The notes under the pieces are model-generated. The model was not told the DNA's origin, searched no databases, and saw only the letters and a program-made list of their open reading frames with translations. 64,000 nucleotides of DNA from Parastagonospora avenae f. sp. tritici 18332-5 (Eukaryota; Ascomycota; Dothideomycetes; Pleosporales; Phaeosphaeriaceae). The stretch covers positions 1-64,000 of the forward strand of contig JAFJTR010000100.1 of NCBI GenBank assembly GCA_022559985.1, given 5' to 3'. The position numbers and the translations under genes are program-made. Numbering within the stretch: the stretch's first letter is position 1; each line of letters starts with the position of its first letter. Shown piece by piece: positions 11,335 to 21,513 of this stretch.

Positions 11335-11704
11335 GGACTTACACGAAGCGAAGCGCTGAGAGACGAGGTGCTGTAATGGACAGAAAAGAGGAAAAGTGGG
11401 GAGGTTTGTAAGTGTCATTGGTGAAGCTTGGCGGCGAGGGGTGGTCGATGAGGAGGACGGTGCGCGTGAGTGACACGTCCCATCGTGACTGCCGTGAGGT
11501 GAAAGTGAGACAGCTTACCGAGCAGTGAAGCAGATGAGAGCAAAAAGCGCTCTACGTGGCACCAAGTGACGATGAAGGGGACGGGAATGAACAGGGAAGC
11601 AGCATTTACAGTCTAAATGTCGAACACAGGTATACTAACCAGACCATAACGCCACCCAACGCTCCATGAAACCGAACATGCTATAGCTACATAAATTACT
11701 GCGC
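11335..11704. other. Intergenic spacer (promoter of the 594-aa gene, 3' side of VMA6)
   Basis: 370 bp between two minus-strand genes. Nothing specific recognised. Confidence 0.4.
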
Positions 11705-12950
11705 TTAAAAGACACTGATGTAGTTTCCAATCCGCTCCTTTTGGTTTTGTGCAATGCACTCAGCTATCCAGGTAATGTTGCGGATTTCCTGGACACCTCG
11801 TTAGTAGCTGGCAACGCTATGAACACTTTAGTACGCTTACTTGTTCCCGCAGCTTGACCCAGGCATATACTATGGCGTGAGTGAACTGCTGGGTGAATGC
11901 TAGCTTGGAGATTTCCATCTCCTTTTGATAGAACAAATCTTCCAAGCTTCGGGTCTCCCCACCGACACCACCTGACATGTTACCCACACCGCCGCCGCCG
12001 CTCAGGCCAGTCTGGTCGAAGAAGGTCTTGTAGTCTGAAACACCCTCCACCGCAATGCGGACACCCTCGACATCGTCGGCCCTTGAGAGCATCAGAGTGC
12101 CTTCTGGGTACAGCCTGCCGAAGCTTGGGTACAGCTTCTTCCTGTCCGCCTTCGAAAGCTCGGTGCCGAACGAGTTCAGGGTGATGTTGATGCTCCTGCG
12201 GTCTGCCTCAAACTCCAGAGTCTCGGACATGACGTCGGCGGTCGGGGTTCCAGCTACTTCAGGCGCGGTGTTGACCCAGTTGTGGAAGTCCTCAAGGTAG
12301 TTCTTGTAGAGCGTGTTGCGGATGATCTCGATGTTCAGCTCGTCCAAATCCTGGTGGCTAAGGGAGCCCTTGAAGTAGGGGGCAAGGGGTGTCTCGATCA
12401 GAACCGAGTTGTACAGCTCTTCGATGTTGGTCGCGACGCACAGAACGGGCATGGTCTCAAACCAGCCGAGCGGATGACATCGCTCCAACAGCTCCCGGGT
12501 ATCCCTCTCGTGCAGCGTACCGGTGATGAGCAGCGCGACGTTGTCGATCATGTACCCGTAGGTGAGGTATTCCATGAACTTTGAGAGCGAGCCGGTAGCG
12601 TTGGCTTGGAGGTAGCGGAACTCCGCCACGAGCTTGTCTGTGGTCTTAGCGGCGAGCGCAGACGTCGAGGGATTGGGAGGCAACGAGTTGAGGAAGTCGC
12701 CATAGGCGGGCCCGAGCTGTAGCTTGACATCTGAGAGATGTTAGATGGTAGCAGGTCACTGATGGTCGCGTCGTACCGTCGATGTTCTCGCACTGTGTCA
12801 GGTTGCTGTAGTTCTGGCTGGTGAGCAGTGCATTGCGGTAGCCGCGCACGATACCCTCGACGTAGCTGTGAACGCGCGTTAGTCAGATGATCATGTTCGC
12901 GATTTCCAGGAGCTGTACCCGTATTTAACGTTGTAATAAAGGCCCTCCAT
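11705..12950 (-). CDS. VMA6: V-type H+-ATPase subunit d, 364 aa
   Basis: Four exons: 12950-12919, 12865-12777, 12730-11841, 11788-11705; introns of 53, 46 and 52 nt. Spliced N-terminus MEGLYYNVKYGYVEGIVRGY continues to the diagnostic LQLGPAYGDFLNSLPPNPS. Other conserved blocks are SLSKFMEYLTYGYMIDNVAL, HPLGWFETMPVLC and a C-terminus NITWIAECIAQNQKERIGNY. Subunit d is the peripheral stalk-base protein of the Vo sector; it couples V1 rotation to the proteolipid ring at the vacuolar membrane. The only unusual spot is a Gly-rich loop (LSGGGGVGNMSGGVGG) near residue 310. Length equals that of known fungal orthologues. Confidence 0.97.
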
Positions 12951-14408
12951 GATGCTTGATGCGAACTGCTGTCGAGGTCGCGCAGGCAAGAGAGCTACAG
13001 CTAGGTCGTCATGGCTCCCAGCGGCTGAACTTCGGCTTGGCACTGGCCAATCAAAGCCGAACCACCCCGAGTCAACATTATCAAGGACGCGACATACCTT
13101 TCTGACCTTCAGCAACCCTCAGCAGCATGCTCTTGAGCTTTTGATAGGCTTTGCATGTTAGCCCTAGAGAGCGATTTCATGTAATCACGTGACTGCGACG
13201 TCTCGTCAACCTTCACAGGCAAGCCCCTGGGGCTCCCGCTGTCGAAGCTTGCTATTTTCGATTGTTCCTACCAGACCCAGAAATCTCCACGGATGTATAG
13301 CTTTACTGGATCCTGCACCGCTGGGAGGGTCTATTTGTCTGCTTTAGTCACCCTGCTCAGTAATATGGATTCTTGACGAGAACCAGCACGCGCTTCAAGG
13401 CCACGCCCGTTCGCCGAATATTTACATTTTGTAGGAGAGCGACTTGGAGGCCATTTCCACCATCCTTTGGCACGACTTCAATATTCCTTGGGCGGATTAC
13501 ACAGTCGGGATTTTGAATCTTTATCCTGGCTGGTAGACAGGTAGTCACCTCATAACCGTTGGCTCAACGTTTGTCTATGGAAGACCTGATCCCCTGAGAC
13601 TGGACCGGAATGATCCAAAAGAGACTGGAGAAGCACGACACACGCAGGCCAAAAAACCCGGTGAACATCCTTGCGACACCTAAGGCAATCTGACACCATT
13701 CCCAACTCTCTTGCTGGCGCCTATATCTTGAGACTGTTTGGACAGTGCCAATTGTAATCACTCAAGATCACGGGCGCGCGTGGTCGCTTAAGGCCAAGGC
13801 TGGACCCCAGCACCTGAAAAGAACGATAGCCCTGCGTGTAGCATGTGGCAATTGAACTTTGCAAAAGAAGCACCGTAGACCTCGGATGGTGAGGCACGTG
13901 CGAAACTTTAGGTACAAGGTTACACCATCTTCTGCGGCGCATGTCGCAGATCGAGGTAGGAAACCGTGAGCAGGCTATCGACTACCCATTGGCATGGTTA
14001 CACTTTCCATTGAACCACCGGCTAGAGCTTCACAAATAGCTAGTTACCCGACTCTGCGCTCGGCAATTCGGGGCATTTCACGATGGTCCAAGGCGCGACC
14101 GGGTTTTTGGGACTAGCGCGCACCCCGCAAAGACGAGGGCTACCCCAGATTTCTTGCGTCATCAGACCTAGAGTTTGTAGCCGTGCTCGTGTATTCGTGG
14201 ATTTACTTTACGGGGCTCGGACTACCAGGGACATAGCTTATTAAAGGGCCGGGCGCGTTTCTTGTCGTATAGAGGATGATCTATTGACTAAGGACCGGGT
14301 AGTACCACCTGCTCCTTGCGGTAGTGTTCTAATTTGTATATGATGGGCAGTGTGTAAGTGATCTTCATGAAGTATCGATACCTCTCATTTCTCGAGCAGT
14401 CTCTGATC
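12951..14408. other. 1.46-kb intergenic region
   Basis: Space between the VMA6 start and the GH43 gene start. Apart from the possible gene relic at 13357-13548, no coding or structured element is evident. Confidence 0.4.
13357..13560 (-). pseudogene. Possible gene relic (C-terminal fragment)
   Basis: A short open frame with coding-like composition, encoding roughly 66 residues: NGYEVTTCLPARIKIQNPDC, then VIRPRNIEVVPKDGG and a V/L-rich end LKRVLVLVKNPYY. There is no credible start or upstream exon with intact splice sites; the upstream sequence breaks into other frames. It may be the tail of a decayed gene. I do not recognise the family. Confidence 0.25.
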
Positions 14409-16652
14409 ATGCGTTTAGTTCCTTTCCTTCTCGCCGCCCGCGGCGTGTGGTCGCTTCCAGCGTCCAACTCAAATGCGGCAGCTCAGGCTCAAGCGGCCCT
14501 GGACAGCATCACTATAACTAAAGTGGAAGATGTCCGTGGCAACATTCATCTACCGAAGACATCTGGAGGCCTGGAGGTGACATGGTCGAGTAGCGATCCA
14601 TCAGTCATTTCTGCCGATGGCATCGTCCAGAGACAGGATGCTGAGAAAGTGGTTGACCTAACGGCGACGATCGATTCAGATGGAACGGCCCAAAAGCGCA
14701 CAATCAGTGCTAAAGTGCGGCAAGCGATTCAGCTCGACCCCTTTGAAGGATATGCGTTCGCCTACTTCACCGGCAACTCGCGAGCAGGCGAGAACATTTT
14801 CCTAGCTGCGAGCGAAGGCAACAACGCTCTGAGTTGGACAGAGCTGAACAACAAGCAACCCATCTTAACCTCGACGCAAGGCACCAAGGGACTACGCGAT
14901 CCTTTCCTCATCCGATCACATGAGGGAGACGTCTTCTATCTGTTGGCGACCGATCTCTCAATTGGATCTGGCACTTCCTGGGGCGATGCCGTACGCAAAG
15001 GAAGTCTTTACCTCGAAATCTGGGAGTCTAAAGATCTCAAGACATGGTCGCAGCAACGACATGTCAAGGTATCGCCAGACAACGCTGGAAACACTTGGGC
15101 GCCGGAAGCATACTACGACACCGAGATTGGCGAGTATGTTGTCTTCTGGGCTTCATCCTTGTATGCAGAGAACGATCCCAACCACACTGGAAACTCGTAC
15201 CATCGTATGCTGTACGTTACAACGCGCGACTTTGTCACTTTCAGTGAGCCAGTGGTATGGCAAGACGATGGCAGGGCGCGTATTGATTCGACTGTGATCA
15301 AAGAAGGCGACGCATACTTCCGCTTCACTAAGGACGAGGGTGCTTCTGGAACTGGCTGCGCAGACATCATCCAAGAGCGCTCAACCTCGCTTCGCGCAAC
15401 GTTGAGCTCGTGGACTCGAGTTGCTGCATGCATTGGCAGGAATGCAGGCACAAGTGCTGTTGAGGGTCCTACTTCCTTCAAGGCAAACCCCAACGACGTT
15501 AATGGCCAGAAGTTCTACCTCTTCGTAGACGAGTACTCAGGACGTGGATACATACCATTGGAAACGCCCGACATTGCTAACCCAAGCTGGAAAGTCTCCG
15601 CTTCATACAAGCTCCCTACCAGCCCTCGCCACGGTACTGTCGTCCCAGTGACCGCAAAGGAACTCGCAGCACTACGCGGAACGACAACATCAGCCACAAA
15701 GAGGGAGCCAGAGAAGGCAGCACTCGTAGCGCGAAAGAGCCCCGTCCTCCCAGGTCTCTACGCTGACCCCAACATCGCCATCTTTGGCGATAAATACTAC
15801 ATCTACGCCACCACCGACGGCTTCCCCGGCTGGGGTGGTAACGTCTTCTACGTCTGGAGCTCTCCCGACCTGGTCTCCTGGACACGTTCCGCCGATCCCT
15901 TCCTCACCCTCAATGGCACGTCCGGCAACGTCCCCTGGGCCACCGGCAACGCCTGGGCCCCGACCATCATCGAGCGCAACGGAAAATACTATTTCTACTT
16001 CAGCGGCCATAACCCAACCTACGACCGCAAGACCATCGGCGTTGCAGTCGCAGACTCGCCCGAAGGTCCCTTCACCGCGCAACCCCAAGCCTTCATCCTG
16101 AACAACGAAGCCGTAAAAACCGGCCAGGCCATCGACTCCGCCGCCTTCCACGACCCCACCACCGGCAAGTACTACCTGTTCTGGGGTAACGGCGAACCCG
16201 CCCTGTACGCCGAGCTGTCCGATGACATGCTCACCCTCGTGCCCGGCAGCATCAAAGCCATCCCCAACCTACCCGACTTCCGCGAGGGCATATTCCTCAA
16301 CTACCGCAACGGCATCTTCCACCTAACCTACTCCATCGACGACACAGGCTCCGAGAACTACCGTGTCGGCTACGCGACGTCCGACTCTGTCCACGGGCCG
16401 TGGCAGTACCGCGGAGTCATTTTGCAGAAGGATACGAGCAAGGGCATACTTGGTTCGGGACATAGCAGTATCGTTAATGTGCCGTGTACCGACGATTGGT
16501 ATATTGCGTACCACCGCTTTGCGATTCCGAATGGAGGTGGGACGAATCGCGAGACGACAGTTGACAGGGTGTACTTTGATGAGGCGGGTTTGATTAAGAC
16601 GGTTGTGCCGACGTTGGAGAGTGTCCCTCCTCAGACTATAGGTTCATGCTGA
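14409..16652 (+). CDS. Secreted double-domain GH43 arabinanase/arabinofuranosidase-like enzyme, 747 aa
   Basis: Intronless. The ATG at 14409 gives a signal peptide (MRLVPFLLAARGVWSLPAS); an in-frame upstream ATG at 14358 would bury it. Order: an Ig-like module (about residues 30-105, ending ...RTISAKV) resembling the 'atrophied bacterial Ig' repeats found beside bacterial glycosidases; a first GH43 five-bladed propeller (about 115-420) with LRDPFLI (catalytic base Asp), ARIDSTV (Asp modulator) and VEGPTSFK (acid Glu); a linker; a second GH43 (about 455-745) with YADPNIAI, QAIDSAAFHDP and FREGIFL. Both catalytic triads look intact. Expected substrates are arabinan or arabinoxylan side chains outside the cell. 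Tandem GH43 units with a bacterial-type Ig module, no introns, and no related neighbours suggest, but do not prove, transfer from bacteria. Confidence 0.88.
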   Translation: MRLVPFLLAARGVWSLPASNSNAAAQAQAALDSITITKVEDVRGNIHLPKTSGGLEVTWSSSDPSVISADGIVQRQDAEKVVDLTATIDSDGTAQKRTISAKVRQAIQLDPFEGYAFAYFTGNSRAGENIFLAASEGNNALSWTELNNKQPILTSTQGTKGLRDPFLIRSHEGDVFYLLATDLSIGSGTSWGDAVRKGSLYLEIWESKDLKTWSQQRHVKVSPDNAGNTWAPEAYYDTEIGEYVVFWASSLYAENDPNHTGNSYHRMLYVTTRDFVTFSEPVVWQDDGRARIDSTVIKEGDAYFRFTKDEGASGTGCADIIQERSTSLRATLSSWTRVAACIGRNAGTSAVEGPTSFKANPNDVNGQKFYLFVDEYSGRGYIPLETPDIANPSWKVSASYKLPTSPRHGTVVPVTAKELAALRGTTTSATKREPEKAALVARKSPVLPGLYADPNIAIFGDKYYIYATTDGFPGWGGNVFYVWSSPDLVSWTRSADPFLTLNGTSGNVPWATGNAWAPTIIERNGKYYFYFSGHNPTYDRKTIGVAVADSPEGPFTAQPQAFILNNEAVKTGQAIDSAAFHDPTTGKYYLFWGNGEPALYAELSDDMLTLVPGSIKAIPNLPDFREGIFLNYRNGIFHLTYSIDDTGSENYRVGYATSDSVHGPWQYRGVILQKDTSKGILGSGHSSIVNVPCTDDWYIAYHRFAIPNGGGTNRETTVDRVYFDEAGLIKTVVPTLESVPPQTIGSC

Positions 16653-17273
16653 AGTGGATGAGATAGCTTGTAGATCTTCAGTGGAGTGTCAAGTTGATTT
16701 GAAATGTTAATGTCGTGTTGTACCTATGTTCAGTGCTTCGTGATGGGGGCTTGTGGTTCTCTTTTCCGCTGTGACAGCCTCGAGCCCTGTCTACCAGAGT
16801 CGAATTCACATGGAAAAAAACTCTGTTCTTAGCAAATTTCATCGGACCTATGTGTATTCACAACCAAGATAGCGCTTCTCCATGTCTCTAAAAGAGCTTT
16901 TCCGAGATATACGCAGCTACATCAGCATCCACTGTAAGGTTAAAAGCTCAGTGCAAGCCTCCAGCTTGGTTCATCACAGTCACAATCAAGCAGCAAATCA
17001 AATATGCTTTTGAGAATATGCATTATTAAATATCCGTCTGGAGGGGGACAGGTCAACTACTCTCCGGCGAGTGTTGTGGGTATCTGAGCAGACACCAAAC
17101 GCCAAGTCCCAACGTACTTGGGCCCAAGCAGCCGAAGCTGCAAACAAAAGGAAAATGGTGGCCATGCCTCACCAACTAGGATTAAAAAGCACTTTTCAAA
17201 CTCCAAGAGGGTGTGCTGGACATCGCCAGCACACCAATGCAATGCAATGTTGTCGTAAAAGTCATGCCTGTGC
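16653..17273. other. Convergent 3' intergenic region
   Basis: About 620 bp between the tail-to-tail GH43 and 911-aa genes. AT-rich patches and no coding evidence. Confidence 0.4.
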
Positions 17274-20065
17274 TTATACAGGGCTCAGCTCCTCCTCCTC
17301 CGAGGCGTAAGTGTACGTCGGGTCGGGCCACACGTTGGTGGCAGCAGCAGCCTTCCACTCATCGGAGTTGGTGAGGGCCCTGACTCCAACCCAGTCTTCG
17401 GAGGTGAGGTCCAGGTCCTCCGCATCAGGCATGTCGCCGAACATGCTTGTGGGTGCCAGCGGCGTACCCGTCAAGAAAGACTGGTTGCCAGCATCTGACA
17501 GGACGCTCGGTGATGGGACGAAAGCCTCGCGCAGACGGCTCGGCTTGGCAGGGGTGTGTTTCATCAGCTTCTGACGCTGGCGCTCAATCTCATCCTTGGG
17601 CTGCTCCGTGGTAGTGGAGGGCGCCTCAGCGGCAGCAGGTGTTCCGGCAGCTGGACCTCCAGGAAGAGGAGCATGGGCAGGGACGGGGGCTGGGGGCGGC
17701 GGCTGGGTCCAGAGCGGAGAGGCGGTGTTATCGGCATCGGAGGTCTCGCCTTCAAGACTGATTGACTCGTCTTCTGACTCGTCTGAACCATAGTCGAGTC
17801 CGAATGATCCCTGCGATGGGTTGTGGGTGTGGGTAGCTTCCTTGGTCACCTCTTGAATAACCTTGTGTTCGTCGGCCTGGAATTCCGTGGAAGATTCATG
17901 TCCGCGAAGCTCCTTGAAGACGTTGCTGCCGGACTGGTAGGGCGGTGAGGAGGTGAAGATTGGGGAAGGCTCAACCGAGCGACGAGGGTGGAGGTCCATG
18001 AGAGATGCAGAGTGGCCATGGCTGTCATGGAGTGGCTCCGTAGCACGGTCCATATCGTTCAAGGACAGCGTATCATCAAGACCCATAGAGACCTCATGGC
18101 TGGCCTTCGTCCTCTTTCTCATGGGTTGTTCTTGCTCTGAGACGATCTCTAGCACGACTGCCCAGACTGGGACGACATCCTCATCATCGAGGTGGCCGAG
18201 CGGATCACCGAAGCCAGATTCCCAAGGCTTGCTGGAGGGAAGCTGCTCCAAATCCTGTAAAAGGACGGGTTTCTCGAGACGCTGGCGCATGACAGGGAAG
18301 TCCAAGTAGTTCTTCAAGGTGGGGATCATGTGCTTTGCCCACTCCTGTGCTTTGACCATGTCACCGGGCTCAACACCCTTGGTGAGCAACTGGAGCATCA
18401 AGTTCCGCTTTTGCTTCCTAGGACGCGCTTGCCTACGTTCGCCGACAGGTGTAGGTGGGGTGGAAAGCAGCTCGGTATAGCTGTCTGGCTGTGGAGCGCG
18501 CGATGTAGACGTTGGGGCAGGAGAAGGTTGCGTTGGGGTCGGAGTTGACCATCCGATCCTTGACTTGATCGCAGATATGGATCGAGTGAGGAATGATGGT
18601 TTGCTGATGGTGCGCACTGGCGTTGCCTCGGCAGCTTTGCGAGCAGTTTCACTCTCGGTGATTTGTTGTTCGGGCTGATGTGACGACTGCATGTCTACGT
18701 CGCTGTCGTCGTCGGAGTCGTGTGATATGGTGTGGGTCTCCTTTGCGGAGTTCGTAACGTAGTCGAGGAGGTCAAAGGCTTCGGTATTGCCTTCGCCATA
18801 CCTGTCGTTCATGCCGAATGTCTCGATTTCTGATCGTACTTTGTTAGCTGGGGACCAATAGGCTTGAGGTGGAGGCGGTGAAGGCGGCAGGAGTTGCTTC
18901 AATCGTGCAATCTTTGAGGCATCGGAGAAGCTGCGGCTCTTCAGCTCTATGTTGTCTCCATGGAGTCTGAAGTTCCTATCCTGAACAGCTTTCAGTTCCG
19001 CTCGAAGGTAGTAATTCTCCTCGCGCAGCTGTGCCTCTAAAGGATTGTCTGTAGAGACGTATCCTGAGAACTGGAGGTAGGATGCAAACTTGGCATCTAC
19101 TTCAGCTGAGACTCTGACCCAGGTAGGCACATGAGTGGCATAGGTTGAGGGTGAAGGAGAGACATAGGGAGAGCCAGGCTCGGCAAGCGGACCAGCAGAC
19201 TCGCGATGCGGCGTGACAGGATCGCCTTCTGAGAACAGTACAGTATCATCCTGATGACAGGTGAAAGCCTCGTGCATGTAGGCATCATCGTTCAGGAATG
19301 CGAAGGAATTGTTGAGAAGAGAAGGAGAGTCGACGGGAACAGACTCTGTTTGCTCCGGTACACGAACAGGCTCGTTATACTCAGGAGCAAATACATGATT
19401 GGTGGGATGCGGAGCTGCAACGGGATCGTTCTGCCGACCAACAGCATCGGAATCGTTGCCTGCTCCAATGAATTGGTGAATAGGAGGGGGAGTAAGGTAA
19501 ATGAGAGAGAGCGACTTGCGCTGGTTGCCTTTAAACCGGCTATTAGTGTGTTCAGAAGGGGGAAAGAAGAAACTTGTTGCATACTCTGTGTAAAGAAGAT
19601 TCCCTCATCATCGTTGCTCTCTTCCTGTGCAGGCGTGGCCGGCTGCTCAGGTGTGGCACTGCGGCCGATCTTGTCGTAGTGTGACGCGCCGTATTTGCGC
19701 TTTGTCTTGAGGGGCGTTGCCTTGACTGCTGGGGCTTTTGCGCTGGACGCGGTTGCTTGCTGCTGGATGTCCTCGAGAGACTTGAGCGGTGAGTCGGTTT
19801 GCTTGGATCGCGTGCGCCTCGCTGCTGCCACTGTCGTCGTCGCTGCGGTACTCGTAGATGTGGTGGTGGTCGCGACAGCTGTGGCCTTTGTGGTGGTGAC
19901 TGTCGGCGCTACCGTCCTTGGGGCTGAAGGGGTGCGCGCGGTGACCTTGCGGCGAGTCTTCTTGAGAGTGACAGGTGCTTCATCAATCACTTGCTCCGTC
20001 GAAGCCGCAGGCGCAGCGTGCGATGGCTGAGCGGGTTCGGCGGCCTTGCGGCGCGTCGTAACCAT
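17274..20065 (-). CDS. Low-complexity, probably nuclear protein, 911 aa
   Basis: Two exons: 20065-19585 and 19528-17274, with a 56-nt intron (GTATGC donor, CTAATAG, TTTAAAG acceptor) that joins FFTQ-S-NQRKSLSLIY in frame. The N-terminus MVTTRRKAAEPAQPS and blocks such as KKTRRKVTARTP and AARRTRSK are basic and Thr/Ala-rich, suggesting a nuclear protein. A predicted coiled coil lies near residues 325-375 (LREENYYLRAELKAVQDRNF). Further blocks are SFLTRSISAIKSRIGW, a basic RQARPRKQKRNLMLQLL segment leading into a helix, and acidic Ser-rich stretches (DYGSDESEDES). It ends with acidic/Thr-rich sequence. No enzyme motif found. Low-complexity composition explains the long antisense open frames over it. 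Function unknown. Confidence 0.7.
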
Positions 20066-21513
20066 CGCGAATGGTAGCTGAGGGTGAAATCAATTGGAGC
20101 GATGCGCAGCAGCTGCGAGTGACTTGAAGGGTTGAAGCTATGCAATTGCAACTTCCGGTGAGTCGTGGGTACAATATGATGTAAATTACGACCGACTTGA
20201 AGTGGTTTGGGTGAATCGCAATGTCACTCGAGCTGCGTCGAGAAGTAATGGAGGCAGGCGCGACCTTTGTTGCTTATCGGCCCGGCTTGGCGCGCACGTG
20301 ATTACCTAAGCCAGCCTTCACAACAACACCTGGTCTGTGCGACATATCCTAGCAACGATCTGCCTGGTACTTCTAGAATCGTCTTCTTGACTATTTTTGT
20401 GATTCACTCGTCATGGGATACGAGCTCGTACCTGCCGGAAATCTAAGCAGCAGAGATCCAGGGTCAGGTGCAAAGTCACGGCGCATATACGCAAGTTCAC
20501 GCAATCACTGGGGTGCACATGAAAAACTCGGATACTCGTTATTTAACAACATATTTCTGTATCTTTGCGATACCATATTTGGGCTATAGCTCCATTTTCG
20601 CAATTCTCCTTTCTATATTCACCATGTTCCCTTCTCAGTGCTCCAGTCTCCGATCGCACATGCATGCAGCAGTGCAATGATGTCTGTCAACACACACGAC
20701 ACATGCTTCAAGTCATTGCAGCGTATGGGGATTTCATGGACCCTTACAAGTCTGCTCTTCCAATTGCCCTTTCTAAGAATCATCACGTACCGCAATCTCA
20801 CGTCACCCAAGCCACACTTGATGCGAGCAAACTTTGCCCTTGGAACCTTGAATATATCTTGAAATGTTTTTGCTAATAAGGGCATAGTAGAAGAAAACGC
20901 CAAACAAGCTAATGCAGAGTTCATGAACATGGGTAATGCAAATCTCAAGTCTCTACTGTAGTCAAAAGCTTCTAATACCTCGCGTCACGTTGCAGGCAGG
21001 TCATACCTATAAAAGAGAATGACAGAGGGTTTTGTTGCTGCCTCTAAGCACCTTACCGCTGCGACATCACATTAAGCTTATCAACAGTCCAAACCCGAAA
21101 TAAAGAGTCGGAAATATCTGCTATACCTTGAGCCCTTCCAAATGTATCAACACGAATCGGCGCAGCAGCCGATCTCTTTGAGACTAGCATGGCGTTGAGT
21201 CGAGCGTAGCAACACGGAATTAGGTGTTCCCAAGGCCCGTTGTTGTTTGCTGATGAGGGAACAAGTGTCTCGGTCCATATACCATAGCTATATGAGCTGG
21301 ACATTCTAGTTCCCAAGTTTGTTTTCCCCGTTGATTCTTACAGGGGCAGCTTGTGCCGCAAATAGTGGCTGAGTCTGCTTTAACAGCACTAGATGCTACA
21401 GATGCAGTGTTCGAACCAACCTATGCTTCTAGTAGATACAGTGATCATGTCGTCCAACTCAGGAAGCGAACCTTACCATTAGCTGTGTTTATATGTTTCG
21501 TGATGTTCAGTTC
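20066..21513. other. 1.45-kb intergenic region
   Basis: Promoter side of the 911-aa gene, then AT-rich sequence (20500-21050) down to the NLR pseudogene. Several open frames below 110 codons overlap on both strands without protein-like features. Confidence 0.4.

Noticed and set aside
21370..21440. GGTTCGAAC motif (minus strand) suggesting a tRNA
   Set aside because: No cloverleaf can be drawn around it.
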